NCBI GenBank assembly: GCA_020881915.1
Contig: JAJFPB010000001.1
Location: forward strand, 620,001-684,000
Source: Paramyrothecium sp. XJ0827
Taxonomy: Eukaryota; Ascomycota; Sordariomycetes; Hypocreales; Stachybotryaceae
DNA length: 64,000 nt
Direction of reading: 5' to 3'
Below are positions 1-12,346 of this stretch, in pieces. Positions within the stretch are counted from its first letter, which is position 1; each line of letters begins with the position of its first letter. The position numbers were made by a program, and so were the translations under genes. The notes under the pieces were generated by a model. That model was not told the origin of the DNA. It searched no databases and saw nothing but the letters and a program-made list of their open reading frames with translations.

Positions 1-1180
1 GGTCAGTGGTCAAGTCACCTATCGCCGCTGGGAAAAGGCTCTGCGTAGCATTGGCCGCGATGCCGTAAATAACTGCCCATCCAAACAGGCCTCCAGTCGA
101 CGACACGCCTATCCAGCCGAATAGTAGAGCTCCGCTGGTGCCAACGGCTGGGGTGAGGGTGTTTAGAATTCCAAAGTATTTGTCCGCTAGTAAGGCTGGG
201 ATGAGCCGTCCAACCAAGCCCACGCCGTTCATGACAATGATGACGAGGAGTGCCTGTCTACTCGTGAAGTCAAGCACAGAGCGTCCGAAAATGCCAATCT
301 ATCACTCATTAGTGTGTGAAACTGACTGGCTGAAGTATACATACGTAAAAGTATGCGAAATACAATCCCCATAGAGCGAGGAAGGATCCAATGGCGAAGA
401 GTGTAAAAGGCAATTCCTTGAACGCTCCCGCGTCGAAAAGTGAACGGGGTTTTCGAACCGGAATCCGGGTTTTAGTAAAGGCCAATATCATCGCCGCGTT
501 GAAGGTCATGACAAATCCCATTATCAGGACAGTCCAGCGGAAGCCCAGACGATGCATGCAGGTGTAAGCGATTGTTGGAAAGACCATGCCCCCCGTAGAA
601 GCTCCGCAAGTGGCGAGAGACACAGCGATAGCCCTGTGAGTCTTGAAGTAAGTTGGTAGAATTGATACGACTGGCGCGAATAGAAACCCATGCCCAAGGC
701 CGGTGCAGACGCCTTGGGCGAGAAACAGCTGCCAGTACTTGGTGGACAGGGCAGTCATGAAGGTTCCTATGACTTGAAGCGCACAACCGAGGAAAAGGGA
801 AACTCTGAAGTATCCCATGTCCACGATTCTTCCAGAGAAAACGCCGATGAAGTTCAAGAGGAACATCTCCATGCCGCCTATCCAGGCTATGTCGGATGAA
901 GAGCTGTCTAATGTTTGCAAGTAATATTGTTGGAAGAAACCAAACCTTGCTATGATTAGACCATTGTGCCAACTGCTATGTCTTTACTGCGATGCGAGAT
1001 GACTCACGACGTCACATATCCCCAGCAATTGAAAATGGCAAGGTGGCCCATGGCGACTTGTGTCCACGCCAAAAGGCCGCCGTCTGGAAATTCGTTGATT
1101 GGGCCTGCGGCCACTGCATTTTGAGTGCTTTCACCGGATGATGAGCCTCGACTTGTGCTCTCCTCGTCCTTGATAGGCAT
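1..1180 (-). CDS. MFS transporter, monocarboxylate-porter-like (partial, 3' end outside window)
   Basis: Membrane transporter of the major facilitator superfamily, closest in pattern to fungal MCT/SLC16-like porters (the MCH group). Exons read 1180-1008, 945-345 and 298-1, with phase-consistent GT-AG introns. The first junction restores SFGFFQQYYLQTL, the family-typical loop after the first membrane segment. A polar Ser/Glu-rich N-terminal tail (MPIKDEESTSRGSS) precedes the hydrophobic part. About 357 residues are visible and the C-terminal third runs off the left edge. An in-frame ATG at 1210 would add ten residues; I prefer 1180 because the tail there looks like normal family N-termini. The gene is co-oriented with, and downstream of, two isocyanide synthases, so it may export or import their product or a precursor. 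The substrate cannot be told from sequence. MFS identity is secure; the link to the synthases is inference. Confidence 0.88.
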
Positions 1181-2585
1181 GGAAGCCTTTGCACGGAATG
1201 GAAATATCATCCTGAATAAGGCTTGATTCTGCGAAATACCAAGCAAGATTGGAGTTTCACTGATTCGAAATTGGAGTCGAGATGTTGTGCACGTTGCGCT
1301 TAGTTGCACTGTTCAAGGACACAAATTCACTTCGAATGGGTAATATGACATCTCGGCAGAATCATTGCTACGTGTAAGCTATCTCATCAGTGCCGCAAGT
1401 CCACCGTTACGCAAAGACTAGGAGTGGTCAACAGGGCTAGGAAACTTACATTATTATGACATCAAATGAGTTTACGTCTCTGGCGGAAGGTCTCTGACGG
1501 GAGGGTTGCAAGTACATCGCACACCCCTCGGAACCATGCCTAGTAATCGCCGTTTGGCGACTGGTCAAGATCATAAGTCGATACTATAGCAGGGCACCAA
1601 CCTGGGAACTTTTGCTAAAGCCGGTAGTGGCTTGCAGTGACACTTGGCTGTGCTGTGACGAGGTGGCATCAGACTTGCCTCGAGGGATAGGGGTGTTAAT
1701 TCGTAGCTGGCACCATTGGAGAGGCACGGCGTACAGCGTTGGTCATCTGCACTAAGCATATGCAGGCGAAGGGTGGCTGGCTGGCTAGACAATTTGGGTT
1801 TGCACCGAATCCGACAGGGTGGATGGACCCTGGATGACGAAGTCTAGTCTATTGTACACAAGCTTGGAGAAGACAGTGGTTTGGGAAGACAACGGTTCGG
1901 CCAGTGGTGAGAATTCAGCTGTGTATTGGAGTTGGGGGAACCGAAAGCAACAACCAAAAGCTTGTCACGTTGATCATTTCTCTCGACCGGCGTTAGTTCT
2001 GATGGTGGCTCGAGGCACAACTTCCCGTAGCCGCTCATGAGCAGGCCCAAATCCAGCAATCGATTCCCAGGATAAGTTCTCTCGAGTGAGATCGCACAAC
2101 GCGCGGGCGAATCGGTGATACCAACAAACACCCAACTGAGTAGCTTGCCTGAACGACTAGCGAATGAGCTAGGACCCTGCTAGTCGAGACCTCCCGTCTT
2201 TTGCTTTCAATCGTACATTAGGACATGGCCGAAAGAAGCTGTCAAATTGCGGCCGACCCATCCGAAGCCACAACATCAGTGGCGCGAGGAATCAACTAGT
2301 TGCAAGCTTCATTGGCCAATTGCATACGAGCTGCCCAGGCCCCAGGCACATGGGATATTTTCATCTTTATGGGCTAATGGAAGTGACAAACCTTCGAGTC
2401 GTGATAGCTTCATGTTGGCTAACCTCCACGAAATTTGCTTTCACACTTCCCTGGAGTAGACGGAATCAGAGTCACGAAAATAGGCACATACATCACAATG
2501 CGCAGCAAATTGTTTCAAAGATTCAAATAACGCACTAACGCTGTTTAGTCTGTTTAGTCTTCATCCGTCCTTTCAAATCCGTCCA
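1181..2585. other. intergenic, no gene seen
   Basis: About 1.4 kb between the transporter start and the 3' end of the first isocyanide synthase. It holds only short open frames without recognisable protein features. It should contain the transporter promoter. I see no repeat or RNA gene. Confidence 0.6.
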
Positions 2586-4044
2586 TCAAAAACCCTCCAT
2601 CACAATCTTCCCCTGCAGAGTAGCCAGTGTAGCCAACTTCTCCCTATCAGCGTCAGACAACGACTCCTTCGTCTGCTCATCTTCTTCCGCGTTGCGCACC
2701 AGCACACCTCCTCCGTACAAATGATCAAATTCCACGTTCGCATCCCAGGAGTACAGTTCAGATCGCTCTCTAAAACAATAGGGCTGCCCGTCTTTCTCTA
2801 CCAGGTCGTAGTCCCCCTGCAAGTCCTCCACATGAGCCGTTTTGAAGTTTCCGCTGGTGTCCACCGCCACAGCGCAATGCCATGGCGTCATGGAGACCGA
2901 GTCGGACTGTGGGATCAAGGGCATGGATACCTTGGTGCGACCACTAGACGGGTGGATGGATAGACGGACATGATCGGGAAAACTGGCTTTGATGAGTGCC
3001 GCAAAAGCCTGGTAGGTGCTGATATTAGCACTAAGCTGCTCGTCAAATATCTAGATGCCACTTACCACCCCGCGCTCGATCATAGCCTTGGCCGTCTCGT
3101 GCACGATTGCCTTGAACTTTTTGGTGCTGGGCGCCGATTCCTTGATCTCGCTGCATTCGAGATCTTTCATGAGAAATTTCGCGTAGCCGCCGTAGGTCAT
3201 CTTGTAGTCAGGATCATTCTTAATACAATCACTCACATCAAAATCTGGGTCACTGTATCGGGCCATGAGCTCCTTGCGGGACGGTTCCAGCAGCTCGATG
3301 AACCTCTCCTTGGTGATGTTGGCGTCTTTGTGCAGGCCAAGGAGGTTCATGATGCGAGCAAATTGAATGCGGTGGTAGTTCTTCTCGGCTGCCATCCTAC
3401 GTAAAGTGGCGCCGTACTCCCAGAGATCCTCGTCACTGATGCCCGTGAGATCTTTTTTTCTCGTTAGCTTGGAGAGTGAGATTATGACGCGGATAATACT
3501 GACCATTGTAACAAGCGCCATCAGTTGCAATGAGGATCGTCGCACCGGGATCGTATACATTTCTAACCTGAGTGCAAAGGTCGTTCAATCTGTCCAAAGC
3601 AAGCTCCTCACCAAGATCTGGGCGTGGCCCAAGGACCTTGTCCCTGGTGTTAGAGCTCTTCGCAGGGAATGCGGGTAATACCATAGGTATCTTGCGACCA
3701 GCGGCGACATGCCGTCGCACGCAGGGAGAAAACACTCCTCTGCCTAGGAATACGTCGTTGCCCTGCTGCTGGAGGCTAAAGCTCTCCAGTATGTCCATGA
3801 TCGTGGTGACTGTCTCGTCAAGCTCCGAGGATCGCTTATCGTCATCAAAACCCTCTTTGAAATGATTTATGGCATCTCTGAATTGGTCTAACTTGCTTCC
3901 ATCTTTGATATTTCCATCTTTAATGTGAAGTCTGTCAAGAGAAGCGACGGCGTCGTAGCTGATGCTGTGTACTGGCTTCGCTGGCCTCAAAAAGAACGGA
4001 CTGTGGGCCTCGACAGAGGGGGATGAGACTAAGGGCTGAGCCAT
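2586..4044 (-). CDS. Isocyanide synthase, DIT1/PvcA family (paralogue A)
   Basis: Member of the DIT1/PvcA family, whose studied members convert the amino group of an amino acid to an isonitrile using ribulose-5-phosphate as carbon donor. Exons 4044-3504, 3451-3066 and 3008-2586 give 449 residues with matching phases. Family landmarks in order: IPMVLPAFPAKS near residue 120, the ATDGACYND segment at the first splice junction, the MTYGGYAKFL stretch, then MPLIPQSDS and PWHCAVAV near the C terminus. The N-terminal region of about 100 residues is longer than in the neighbouring paralogue and looks low in conserved features. Both introns sit where those of paralogue B sit, so the two arose by duplication, but only about 40-45 percent of residues look shared. 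The amino acid substrate is unknown. No dioxygenase or NRPS domain is fused to it. Family call is strong; product unknown. Confidence 0.93.
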
Positions 4045-4642
4045 GTTGAACGTTTGGGGATTGGATATTGACCAAGGTGTAGTTTTATGAGACTGAGTTC
4101 TCCATCAATATCTGACTTGTGGGCGTGATGACTTCAAGGTTGGAGATTGTGGGTTTTGTTGTGGTTTATATAGATTTTAAAGAAGAAAAACACAGTATTT
4201 TGATGTTGATATAATTATCCAGCCGATCTGCACACCCCCTGGCTTTGGAAGGTTATCTAAGATTTACAAACACCAGGATATGCTTTTGGAGGCGTTGGAC
4301 TCTAGCTGGCGCCCCTCGGAAGAGGCAAGGCTACTACGGCTTGGGGATGCATGCGTACTTTCTTGCTTTGGGCATACGGCAGAAACGAATTGACGTCATT
4401 TTTTCGAGTAGGGGTCCAATCTAGCGTAGTTGAAGACGTCTAGAACATGCGGGCACCAGCAGTGATGATGCATTCCTGGGCGGAAAAAGCCGATGACATG
4501 TGTAGTCTGTCGCCTGAGGAACTGAACCGTGATTATGGTTGCAGGCAAACGGAAGCTACTACGCTTGTAAATCGTCATACACCCTTTTGAAATTCTTCAT
4601 CATTGTCTCTAAAAAAAGGTAGAGCTAGCATCTAACAAAGCG
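4045..4642. promoter_or_regulatory. paralogue A upstream region
   Basis: Gap of about 600 bp between the two synthases, holding the promoter of paralogue A and the 3' flank of paralogue B. A minus-strand TATATAAA lies at 4172-4165, some 120 bp before the ATG. A perfect TGACGTCA (CRE/bZIP-type) palindrome lies at 4391-4398. No coding signal is seen. Confidence 0.5.
4165..4172 (-). promoter_or_regulatory. TATA-like element of isocyanide synthase A
   Basis: Reads TATATAAA on the minus strand, about 120 bp upstream of the ATG. Position and sequence fit a core promoter. No experimental support. Confidence 0.4.
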
Positions 4643-5923
4643 TCATTCAATATGAAACCCCAACGCTTCAAGACTTTGGAATCTCAAGGCAAGGTTGGCA
4701 AGTTTTATCTTCAGTTCTGAAGATAGCTTCATATCCTGGGATGAAGTATTTTCCACAATGATCTTGCCCCCATACACATGGTGAATTTTGACATGCTCAG
4801 GCCAGTCGAAGTCCTCATGCTTCTCACGCACTAAATAAGGTCTGCCGTCCTTCAGGACGATCTCGTATTTGGCGCCGTCGCTATAGTCCCTTGAGTGACC
4901 CGTCAGGTACTGCCCTTGAGCAGTGACTAACACACAGCAGTGCCAAGGCTGTGGGCCAAAGCTGTCAGGCTGCGGGATCAGGGGAATGGAGATCTTTGCC
5001 TTTCCTGTTGAGCGATGAATTGAGAGCCTGATATGGTGGGGGAAGGCTGCTTCCAGCGCTTTCTCGTAGGCCTGTGAAAATGATGTCAGAAGTGCCACAA
5101 ACAATTTCTTTCGCTACCTACAAGCAGCCTCTCAGTCATCCGTTCGGCAACTTTCTGCGTCGCAGCGGAATACTTCTCGGCGTCACTCTTGATGGCTGGG
5201 TCAAGATCAGGACCCCAGCGAAGATCGTCATTGGCAAGCTTGATGTACCCTTGGTATGTCAAGTTCGTATCCTTGTGATTCTGTATCATTTGCTTCACCG
5301 CAAAGTCATCCGGCAGATACCTGGCCTCCATCTCGCGACGACACGTAGCAGCCAAGGCTAGATACTTTTCCTTGGACAAGGCGTCGCCGTCGGCAATTCC
5401 GAGGACGTCAGCCAGGCGCCTGAATCTAATGCGAGTGAACCCTTTGTCGGCGGCTATCTTGCGTAGCTTGACACCGTAATCGTAAAAGATGGTGTCCGGG
5501 ACACAGAGTAAATCTAAAGAGGTGGTATCATTACCGTCAACATCGATAGCTCGTAAGCACTTCGTGTGGTGACTCAGCCTTACCGTTGTAGACAGTCCCG
5601 TCAGACACCATGGTTAGCTCGGCGCCATAGGTGTACACCCTTGCCAAGTCCTCGCAGAGATGGTTAAGCCGCGACAAGCCTAGCTCTTCAGCAAAATCGG
5701 GGCTTGTCGTGTCTAGTACCTTGTCGGGGCAGGCATTCTTGAAGGGTGCGGCTGGCAGTAGCAGCGGGATAGGCTGGCCGGTCCGATGACAATCTCGTAT
5801 CTTGGTTGCGACTGTTTCTTCGTATCCGAGGGGCTCACCAGGACTCTGCGGATCCTCAAAGCGAGAGAATCGCCGGAAAACGGCGAGGATTGGACCCAGG
5901 TTCAGTGGGTTGATGTGAGACAT
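4643..5923 (-). CDS. Isocyanide synthase, DIT1/PvcA family (paralogue B)
   Basis: Second DIT1/PvcA-family enzyme. Exons 5923-5584, 5513-5122 and 5071-4643 give 386 residues. Landmarks parallel those of paralogue [13 protein letters not shown], then VSDGTVYND across the first junction, [36 protein letters not shown] and PWHCCVLV. The first intron is phase 1 directly after Tyr-Asn and the second is phase 0 before an Ala-Tyr/Phe pair, exactly as in paralogue A. The N terminus is about 65 residues shorter than in A. The start [11 protein letters not shown] is the first ATG of the open frame. Both copies keep the family blocks, so neither looks like a pseudogene; they may act on different substrates or in sequence. 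No partner enzyme is fused, and the nearest possible tailoring enzyme is the P450 about 6 kb away. Confidence 0.93.
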
Positions 5924-8900
5924 GATTGGGGATGGCAGGAAGAATGGAGTTGAAGCCTCCTGAGGTTGTTGTTCTTGAACAATCTTGGCCCACTCTCCGA
6001 AGCCACGAGGCTGTCATCGTGCGTCTTGGTCGTCGGACCTTGGCAGGGCCATCGGATGATCGAGCTGCAGGACACGTGATTGACCAATTCGTTGTCCTGC
6101 ATATGAACTCCGCTCCGTGATCTTCACTAAGGAAAAGAAATAGTACAGCATTAGCTTCACCTTAGCCCTTATCCCATTTCTCGTATGTTCCTCCGGTAGT
6201 CCGCTCTGCCGGTCTTAGCGGCTGAAGTGGCATTATGCTCGTACACTAGCGTTCTATAGCACTCATAATTACACAGTCAATGGTGTCTTTTTTCTCTTTC
6301 CTTTCTTTGTAGCGGTTTTGTGCTTAAGGCTTTGGATCCGACGGATGCATTTTTAAAACACTATGCGTCCCATCCATAGCAATCGCCCCAATAGTCAAAA
6401 CCTTCAATGCGCCTTTGTGATACAAGCTCAGCGATCAAGTGCGGCCCATTACAGTATGTCGGCTGTGACGGCACTCAATGCGTTGTAATCTTGGAGAAAA
6501 CAGCACATAAATTGATATGATGATGCTTCTGTTCTCTTGGCGTGCAAAAAGGAATATTGTAGTCGGTCTTTTCAGCGAACAGTTTCATGTCCTGACAGTG
6601 AGTGTTTGACGTAGTCATGGGAAGCGCGAAAACAAGATGATTCATGCGCACGCTACGTGAAAGCCACAAAGCGATCCCTCAGATACCAGGCAAGAGAACA
6701 TTTGTACAACAATCTCACAAATGAAAACAACTGAAGTTTGCAAGATCTTTTACCCAAGTCTGCGTAAGCGGCGTCTCAGGGCCATCAGTCAAGCCCGTCC
6801 TGCAGCCTATGCAAAGTTTGCAAGTACGCCCGTCGGCAGTCGCTCTTGCAGATCCTGTGAAGCTATCGTGAGTCGGAAATCTCACCAGTCTTCGCTTACT
6901 TTGAAGTTTCAAGCCACCGTGGGGGCCACCGTGGGCTAAGTTAGCGTCATGGTGGCCTTGCTCTACGTCCCAATTAGAAGCCCTTCGAAAAGTAGCTGAA
7001 ATGACAAGAGGTCCGGCCCGTTGCGGGGTACGCGACAAAGCAGCGTCCCCGAGAACTCAAAATCCTGGTGGTTGTCAATTGTCGAATCTCTTAGAAAGGG
7101 ATACCGACGTGATAAAACTGTGTGTGAGAGATAGCAGGGGTGTTGCGTCATAATCAGCCGAATCTGGAACAGGGCTGGACCCGAGTAAAGTCTGCCTGGT
7201 CCTGCTGCTGCAGGCTAAGAAAACATTGTGTGATGTAATGGAAGACCAATAGAAATGGACGAGGACTTGGTGGTGATGACGGTGCACAAGGTAGATCTTA
7301 GTGTAAGCGATGCTGTCGTCGAGGTGTATTCTGTGCGCTGGATTACCTCTCGCCCTGCTCGAAACGTACAATACGTCTACTGTGTTCTTGTTGTTCCAGA
7401 GCATCCGAAACATTGCGAGCATGAGAATTACGTATTTCGCGATGAGCATCATTGGATTATATCTCCACTTGCTGGAGGTAGCCGTATTACGACTTTAAGC
7501 TGTTCACTTTTGACAATGGTCGAGGAAATTAAACGACCAGGCCACTGTCTCACAACTACATTAAGCAGTGTGGAGATGGTAGAAGCCCAGTTTGTTATAG
7601 ACCCAGGTCGCCGGAGTGCAATTTGTGCAAGAATTGATTGATGCCACTGTCGAGGGTAAAACCAGCAGGAACTGCGTTTTTACAAGACATTCCTACCATC
7701 CAACATAACTAGTCATTGATTTCCTCAGTGGTCGTTTAATAGCCTATGACCACTTTCGAACCTGTCTGATGAACTCCGATGGACAGTTTATGAGCCCTGA
7801 CACCAAGGGGCTCCAGCTGCCGAAGGACAGTTAGTTGAGAAGTGGCTGTTTGTCGTGTAATCTAGGGGGCTCCAATGCGATTTCCTGCGCCAAAGGCCAA
7901 AAGAACATAGCTGCCAGCTCTTTCTATCAAGCGCCTAAGGCAGAGTCGGAGAGCGACCAAGAATTCTTCGTTCTCCGATAGGCTGTCGTCTTCCAGAATC
8001 AAAACTAATACTTTATTTGCTTGTAAAAACACCATTGAGACCTCCCATATTGGCCTGCTCTGATTCCATTCTGGCTGTGACAGTGGCTCGATACTCTCAA
8101 CCGAATATTCACGCGCTGCTTTTGCTGCGCTGGTTGCTAGTGAAGGGCTGAAAGATAACGGAGGATGGGTGGACAAGGGCCACGTGGAAATGAACTATTA
8201 GCAGTGGGACTGTACCGGAGTACAGAGTAGACTTCCAGAAGATGCAGGGGTGGCATTCATCAGGCATAGAAAACATCATTATACCGTCGGTTTAATATCC
8301 TTGATCCAGTCTTCTTTGGTCCGAGGCGTAGGGGCAGGCATAGGCATGGCGACAGGACGCCGGTCGGCCTACATTACGACGAAAGGCACTGCCGTACTGT
8401 ATTTACATACTGAGATAAGGTGAACCCAACGGGCAGGAGCCGGCATGCCAAGGCCTGTCCGTGCGAGGTACCCCGTACCCGGCTATGCGCAGTGGATGAA
8501 GCTTGGTTCAGTACGGGGCCAATCAATTTGACTGATCCACCATTGAAACGCACTACTGGACGAAGGACAAAGGATTCCACCACAATAGGTAAATACGAAC
8601 GCAGATTGAGTGCTCGGAACAAAGCATCCGTTTTCTTCGTAGCAGTGGTGGTTCATTCAGCTTGATTTCTCTTCCCAAAGCATCAAAGGCTCCTGCGGGA
8701 AACCCGGGCGTCTTTTGCGGCCAACCGCTTTCATCCGTAGCTTATCTTGCTCAAGTTCCCCGGATTCCTGACGGGATCGCATTCTCCGTCTCGCAAGTGC
8801 CGAAAAATGTCCACCACTAGGAACAAATGACTTGGCCAAAGTCGCTCAGCCCCACAGCCGTCCGAACAGCACCGCCGGGTCGGTAATATGGTTGGTGGAA

Positions 8901-9168
8901 ACAAATACGCATAACATAGAGCCATCCTTAATCTTAACACAGAACGAATATCGATGGAGTCGCGCTAGAACATGGACTGTGGATCAGAAAAAGACTGCGT
9001 GATGCGTAGGTCAGTTCTTGGGAGAATGACGGAATGTCAGGGGTACAGGGACGAGTATTTAATCAAGATGCTGTCGCTGCTCTTGAGTCTGAGGAACAGG
9101 AAAGGATCAGCCTGCTTGATTTACAGACCTGCGTGCCGATCGTCAACCACCTCACACTTTTAATAATA
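5924..9168. other. intergenic, no confident gene
   Basis: A 3.2-kb stretch between paralogue B and the PL9-like lyase. It contains the promoters of both. Short open frames occur at 7075-7452 (minus), 7255-7641 (plus) and 7862-8176 (minus), none with a recognisable domain. Between about 6340 and 6480 on the minus strand two overlapping short frames read rather protein-like (NGPHLIAELV and AIAMDGTH), possibly the remains of a dead gene. A TATTTAA lies near 9055, about 110 bp before the lyase ATG. Confidence 0.5.
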
Positions 9169-10450
9169 ATGGTTCAGACAACCTTCTTGCGACCGGCTGT
9201 GCTCGTGGCTGCCCTGGCCACGGGTACCCAGGCAAAAGACATCTACGTTTCTCCCAACGGAAATGGCTCTGGCACGTCCGCATCGCCTTACGGCTCGATC
9301 CAGGCTGCTGTGAACGCCGCCGTGGCCGGCGACAACATCTTGCTTCGTGCTGGAACGTACAAGCCCACTACCAACATTCAGATCACGAAGAGTGGCACAC
9401 GGACAGCTCCTATCACTCTCAGATCATACCAGAAGGAAAAGGTCATCATTGACGGCGAGGGTCTTCCTGGGTACGTTGTGCAAAACATCTCTCTCTGTCA
9501 GGTGATACTAACTTGTACACAGAACTCCTTATGGCCTGGATGCATCTCTGCCAAACAAGGAACGAGGCATCCTTCACATTGAGAAGGGCAACTACTGGAA
9601 GTTCTACAACCTGGAGTGCGTCTCATATCTGTAACACTCCGACTTGAAGCTAACTTGCAGCAGGCTGATCAATGGCCCCTACGGTGTCTACGCGCGCGAC
9701 TCGTCCCACAACTACTACGAGCTTCTTTCCACCCACGACAACTACGAGTCCGGCTTCCAGCTTCAAGGTGCCGCCTCCAACAACACCGTCATCTACCTCG
9801 ACTCTTACCGCAACCGCGACCCCCGCAAGAACGGCGAGTCGGCTGATGGTTTCGCTTGCAAGGAGGGCTCCGGCGAGGGCAACGTCCTGCGCAACGCGCG
9901 TCTGTGGGATAACGTCGATGATGGACTCGACCTCTTCATGTTTGGATCGCCAGTGACGATCGAGGAGGTGTACGCCTGGGGCAATGGCTTCAACCACTGG
10001 GGCTTCAGCAACTTCAATGGCGACGGCAACGGATACAAGCTGGGCATTACGAACAACCCGCCCGCCAACCACATCGTGCGAAACTCGATGGCTTGGGGCA
10101 ACGCCAAGAAGGGCTTCATCGACAATGGCAACCCGGGCAGCTTGGTTGTGGAGAGGAACACGGCATGGAACAACGGCGACAACGGCTTCAACTTCCGAAG
10201 CTCCTCGTCGTCGATCAGTGCCAACATTGCAACCAAGAACGTCAACGCCCAGGTCAGCCTGACTGGGCCTGTCAAGGCATCGGGCAACTCGTGGCAGGTC
10301 GGTGGAAACTGGGCTGACAGTGCCTTCAAGAGCACAGATCCATCCACTCTGAAGGGCCCACGCGGTGCCGATGGACGGGTACCGGCAAGCGACTTCCTGG
10401 TTCCCGTTTCAGGCCAGGCCATTGGTGCCACATCCCGCCAGGATGTTTAA
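9169..10450 (+). CDS. Secreted pectate lyase, PL9-like
   Basis: Extracellular enzyme predicted to cleave polygalacturonate by beta-elimination with calcium help, in plant cell-wall breakdown. Exons 9169-9470, 9523-9615 and 9661-10450 give 394 residues (393 if the alternative acceptor before 9664 is used). Residues 1-22 are a signal peptide ending ATGTQA. The mature part opens with DIYVSPNGNGSGTSASPYG, the usual start of this right-handed beta-helix family. Stacked Asn/Gly-rich coils follow, with ADGFACKEG, NVDDGLDLF and GNGYKLG in the order expected for the PL9 calcium site and catalytic lysine. I chose the ATG at 9169 because it begins the signal peptide. No carbohydrate-binding module is present. 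Other beta-helix polysaccharide lyases are the main alternative. Confidence 0.9.
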
Positions 10451-12346
10451 GCAATGGACGGATTTGGTTTCTTGGAGCAAGACTGTCGAAGACAGTTTCC
10501 ACTTTGTACATATTTTCCCACATAAAGAACCTGTATGAGATTCTATGGATGAATTCAATTTTGCAATGCACCCCCATCATGTGGAGACAGATGGAGTGAC
10601 GAACTATAATGTACAATCTAAAAATCTTTATGCGTTCGCAGGCTCATCGGATTGCAGATCCATAGAATCTTTAAGTTGAATGAAGATGCATCCAATGTTC
10701 GGCATAGCTTCACATCACATAGACTTATTAGTTCCTTTCTTAAATTGCTTTCTCTGATATTTATTTCGTTTTGGAAGAATTATTACGAGTTCGCATGAGC
10801 ATTTGACTCAAAAGAAACGCCGTCAACCATGTCAGGGATTGCGTGACAACGAGCTCTTCAATATGTGCCCGCTGGGATGCCTCCTTATAACGCTGCACCT
10901 ATTCAGTGTTTATTGAAATTGCAGACTAACTTATCAAATACTTGAAGTCTCGAAAATGCTAACATGTTTTTTAAGATGGGGATATATGGCTAAGTTGTGA
11001 TTTCTTCGAGAGGGTTATAGTGAAGGCCTCATGAGGCTGCCATGGTCTGGGTAGCCGCTTCGTGTGTTACCCACGCGTCACAAATTTGGAAGATCTACCA
11101 TTTTCTACTTGGTTATCATGCATCATCTAATTTCTAGAGCAAAATCACTATTGAATGCTGTGGGAATATGCATAATATCATACCTGTACTAATATAATTG
11201 GTCTACTTAATAAACGTATTTGAATGCCAAGGGACACCGCCTGTCCATCCTATCAACCTTACTCTGACGCCGTCCAAGACTTTCCGTCACCCAAGGGCAT
11301 AAAAAAAGCACAAATTTGTCATGGATGCGCACAAGCGGAGATAAGAAAAGCCTGGTCATGGATGTTGGGAAGATAAGATGAGGAATTCGTTAGATGATAA
11401 TTACAACCATCGTCCTCGTTCTCCGAGACAAAGTTGATCGCCGGCTCTGAGCGATCGGTGCATCTTTGTTTACGTCCCCACAGTATAGAAGTTGTCGATG
11501 GGTTATGGGTCCGAAGCGTGTCGTTACTCTTCACTGCGTTCGCCTAAGTTACGAGCATGAGACCCAGGCTGATCCAGCATGATAATATCGGTTGATTTTG
11601 TCGGAGCCTTTATTCAAGGGACAATCGTTCAGGTCTTCGCTTGGCTCAAATGCCTCCTAGGTGCAAGATTGATATGTTCTCAAGTCCTGACACGCTCCAA
11701 ACCTGACAATATCAATAGATTTACTTATAAATATTTCTAGAAGAATCCTCTATTCACGGAACAGATTGGCAATGCTTTCTGGTGTGATTCGGTGCAGCGA
11801 AGTACCACCATCATCCTGTTCGCTGTAACCGTAACCCAAATCTCTACCGCCTTGCACAGCCACTCAAGTATGCAGTCAGCATCCGAGCCAACAAAAGGCT
11901 GGCCCAGTGCAATACCGCAACAAGCGCAGGCAGCGCAGTCGAACATGCCAATAAGTCCAAGTAGGTAGTTCACCTTCTGTACCCTCGCTTGGCTGCTGTG
12001 TTGTAGAAACAAACGAAATGCCTACCTGGGGAGAACACGAGCGTTTCTCAGGAATATCGGTGGCCCGGCTTCTTCCTCCTCAGCCAGTCTGTTGCTTTCA
12101 TCATGCGAAAGGTGTGCAGAACCTGTAGCTGTCTGGTTATTGAAAAATCTTGTCACCCCTGCGGGGAGAGCATGGACAAGGTGTCGCGCGAGCCAACAAC
12201 GTCTGACCAACAGTACAATAACTGGGATCTTCGACCATTCCGAGAATTTTCAAGTCGTTTTGCGTGCTGCCCAATTCTCCTCCAATTCTTGCAGCGGCTT
12301 CCAGACATCATTTTCCACTCTCGCTTCACAGCTTGTCTCACCCAAG
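10451..12346. other. intergenic, AT-rich
   Basis: About 1.9 kb with AT-rich stretches between 10.5 and 11.3 kb. Minus-strand open frames between 11737 and 12341 would need an intron of only 30-33 nt to join and match nothing I know. The P450 promoter must lie at the right end. Confidence 0.5.

Noticed and set aside
7075..7641. Overlapping frames of about 125 codons on both strands
   Set aside because: Neither has a domain, signal peptide or intron support; overlapping frames on both strands suggest chance.
9650..10431. Long antisense frames over the PL9-like gene
   Set aside because: Shadows of a GC-rich coding exon; the sense strand has a signal peptide and the PL9 motifs.
11737..12341. 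Chain of minus-strand frames that might form a multi-exon gene
   Set aside because: Joining them needs an intron of 30-33 nt, below the sizes seen elsewhere here, and no domain appears.
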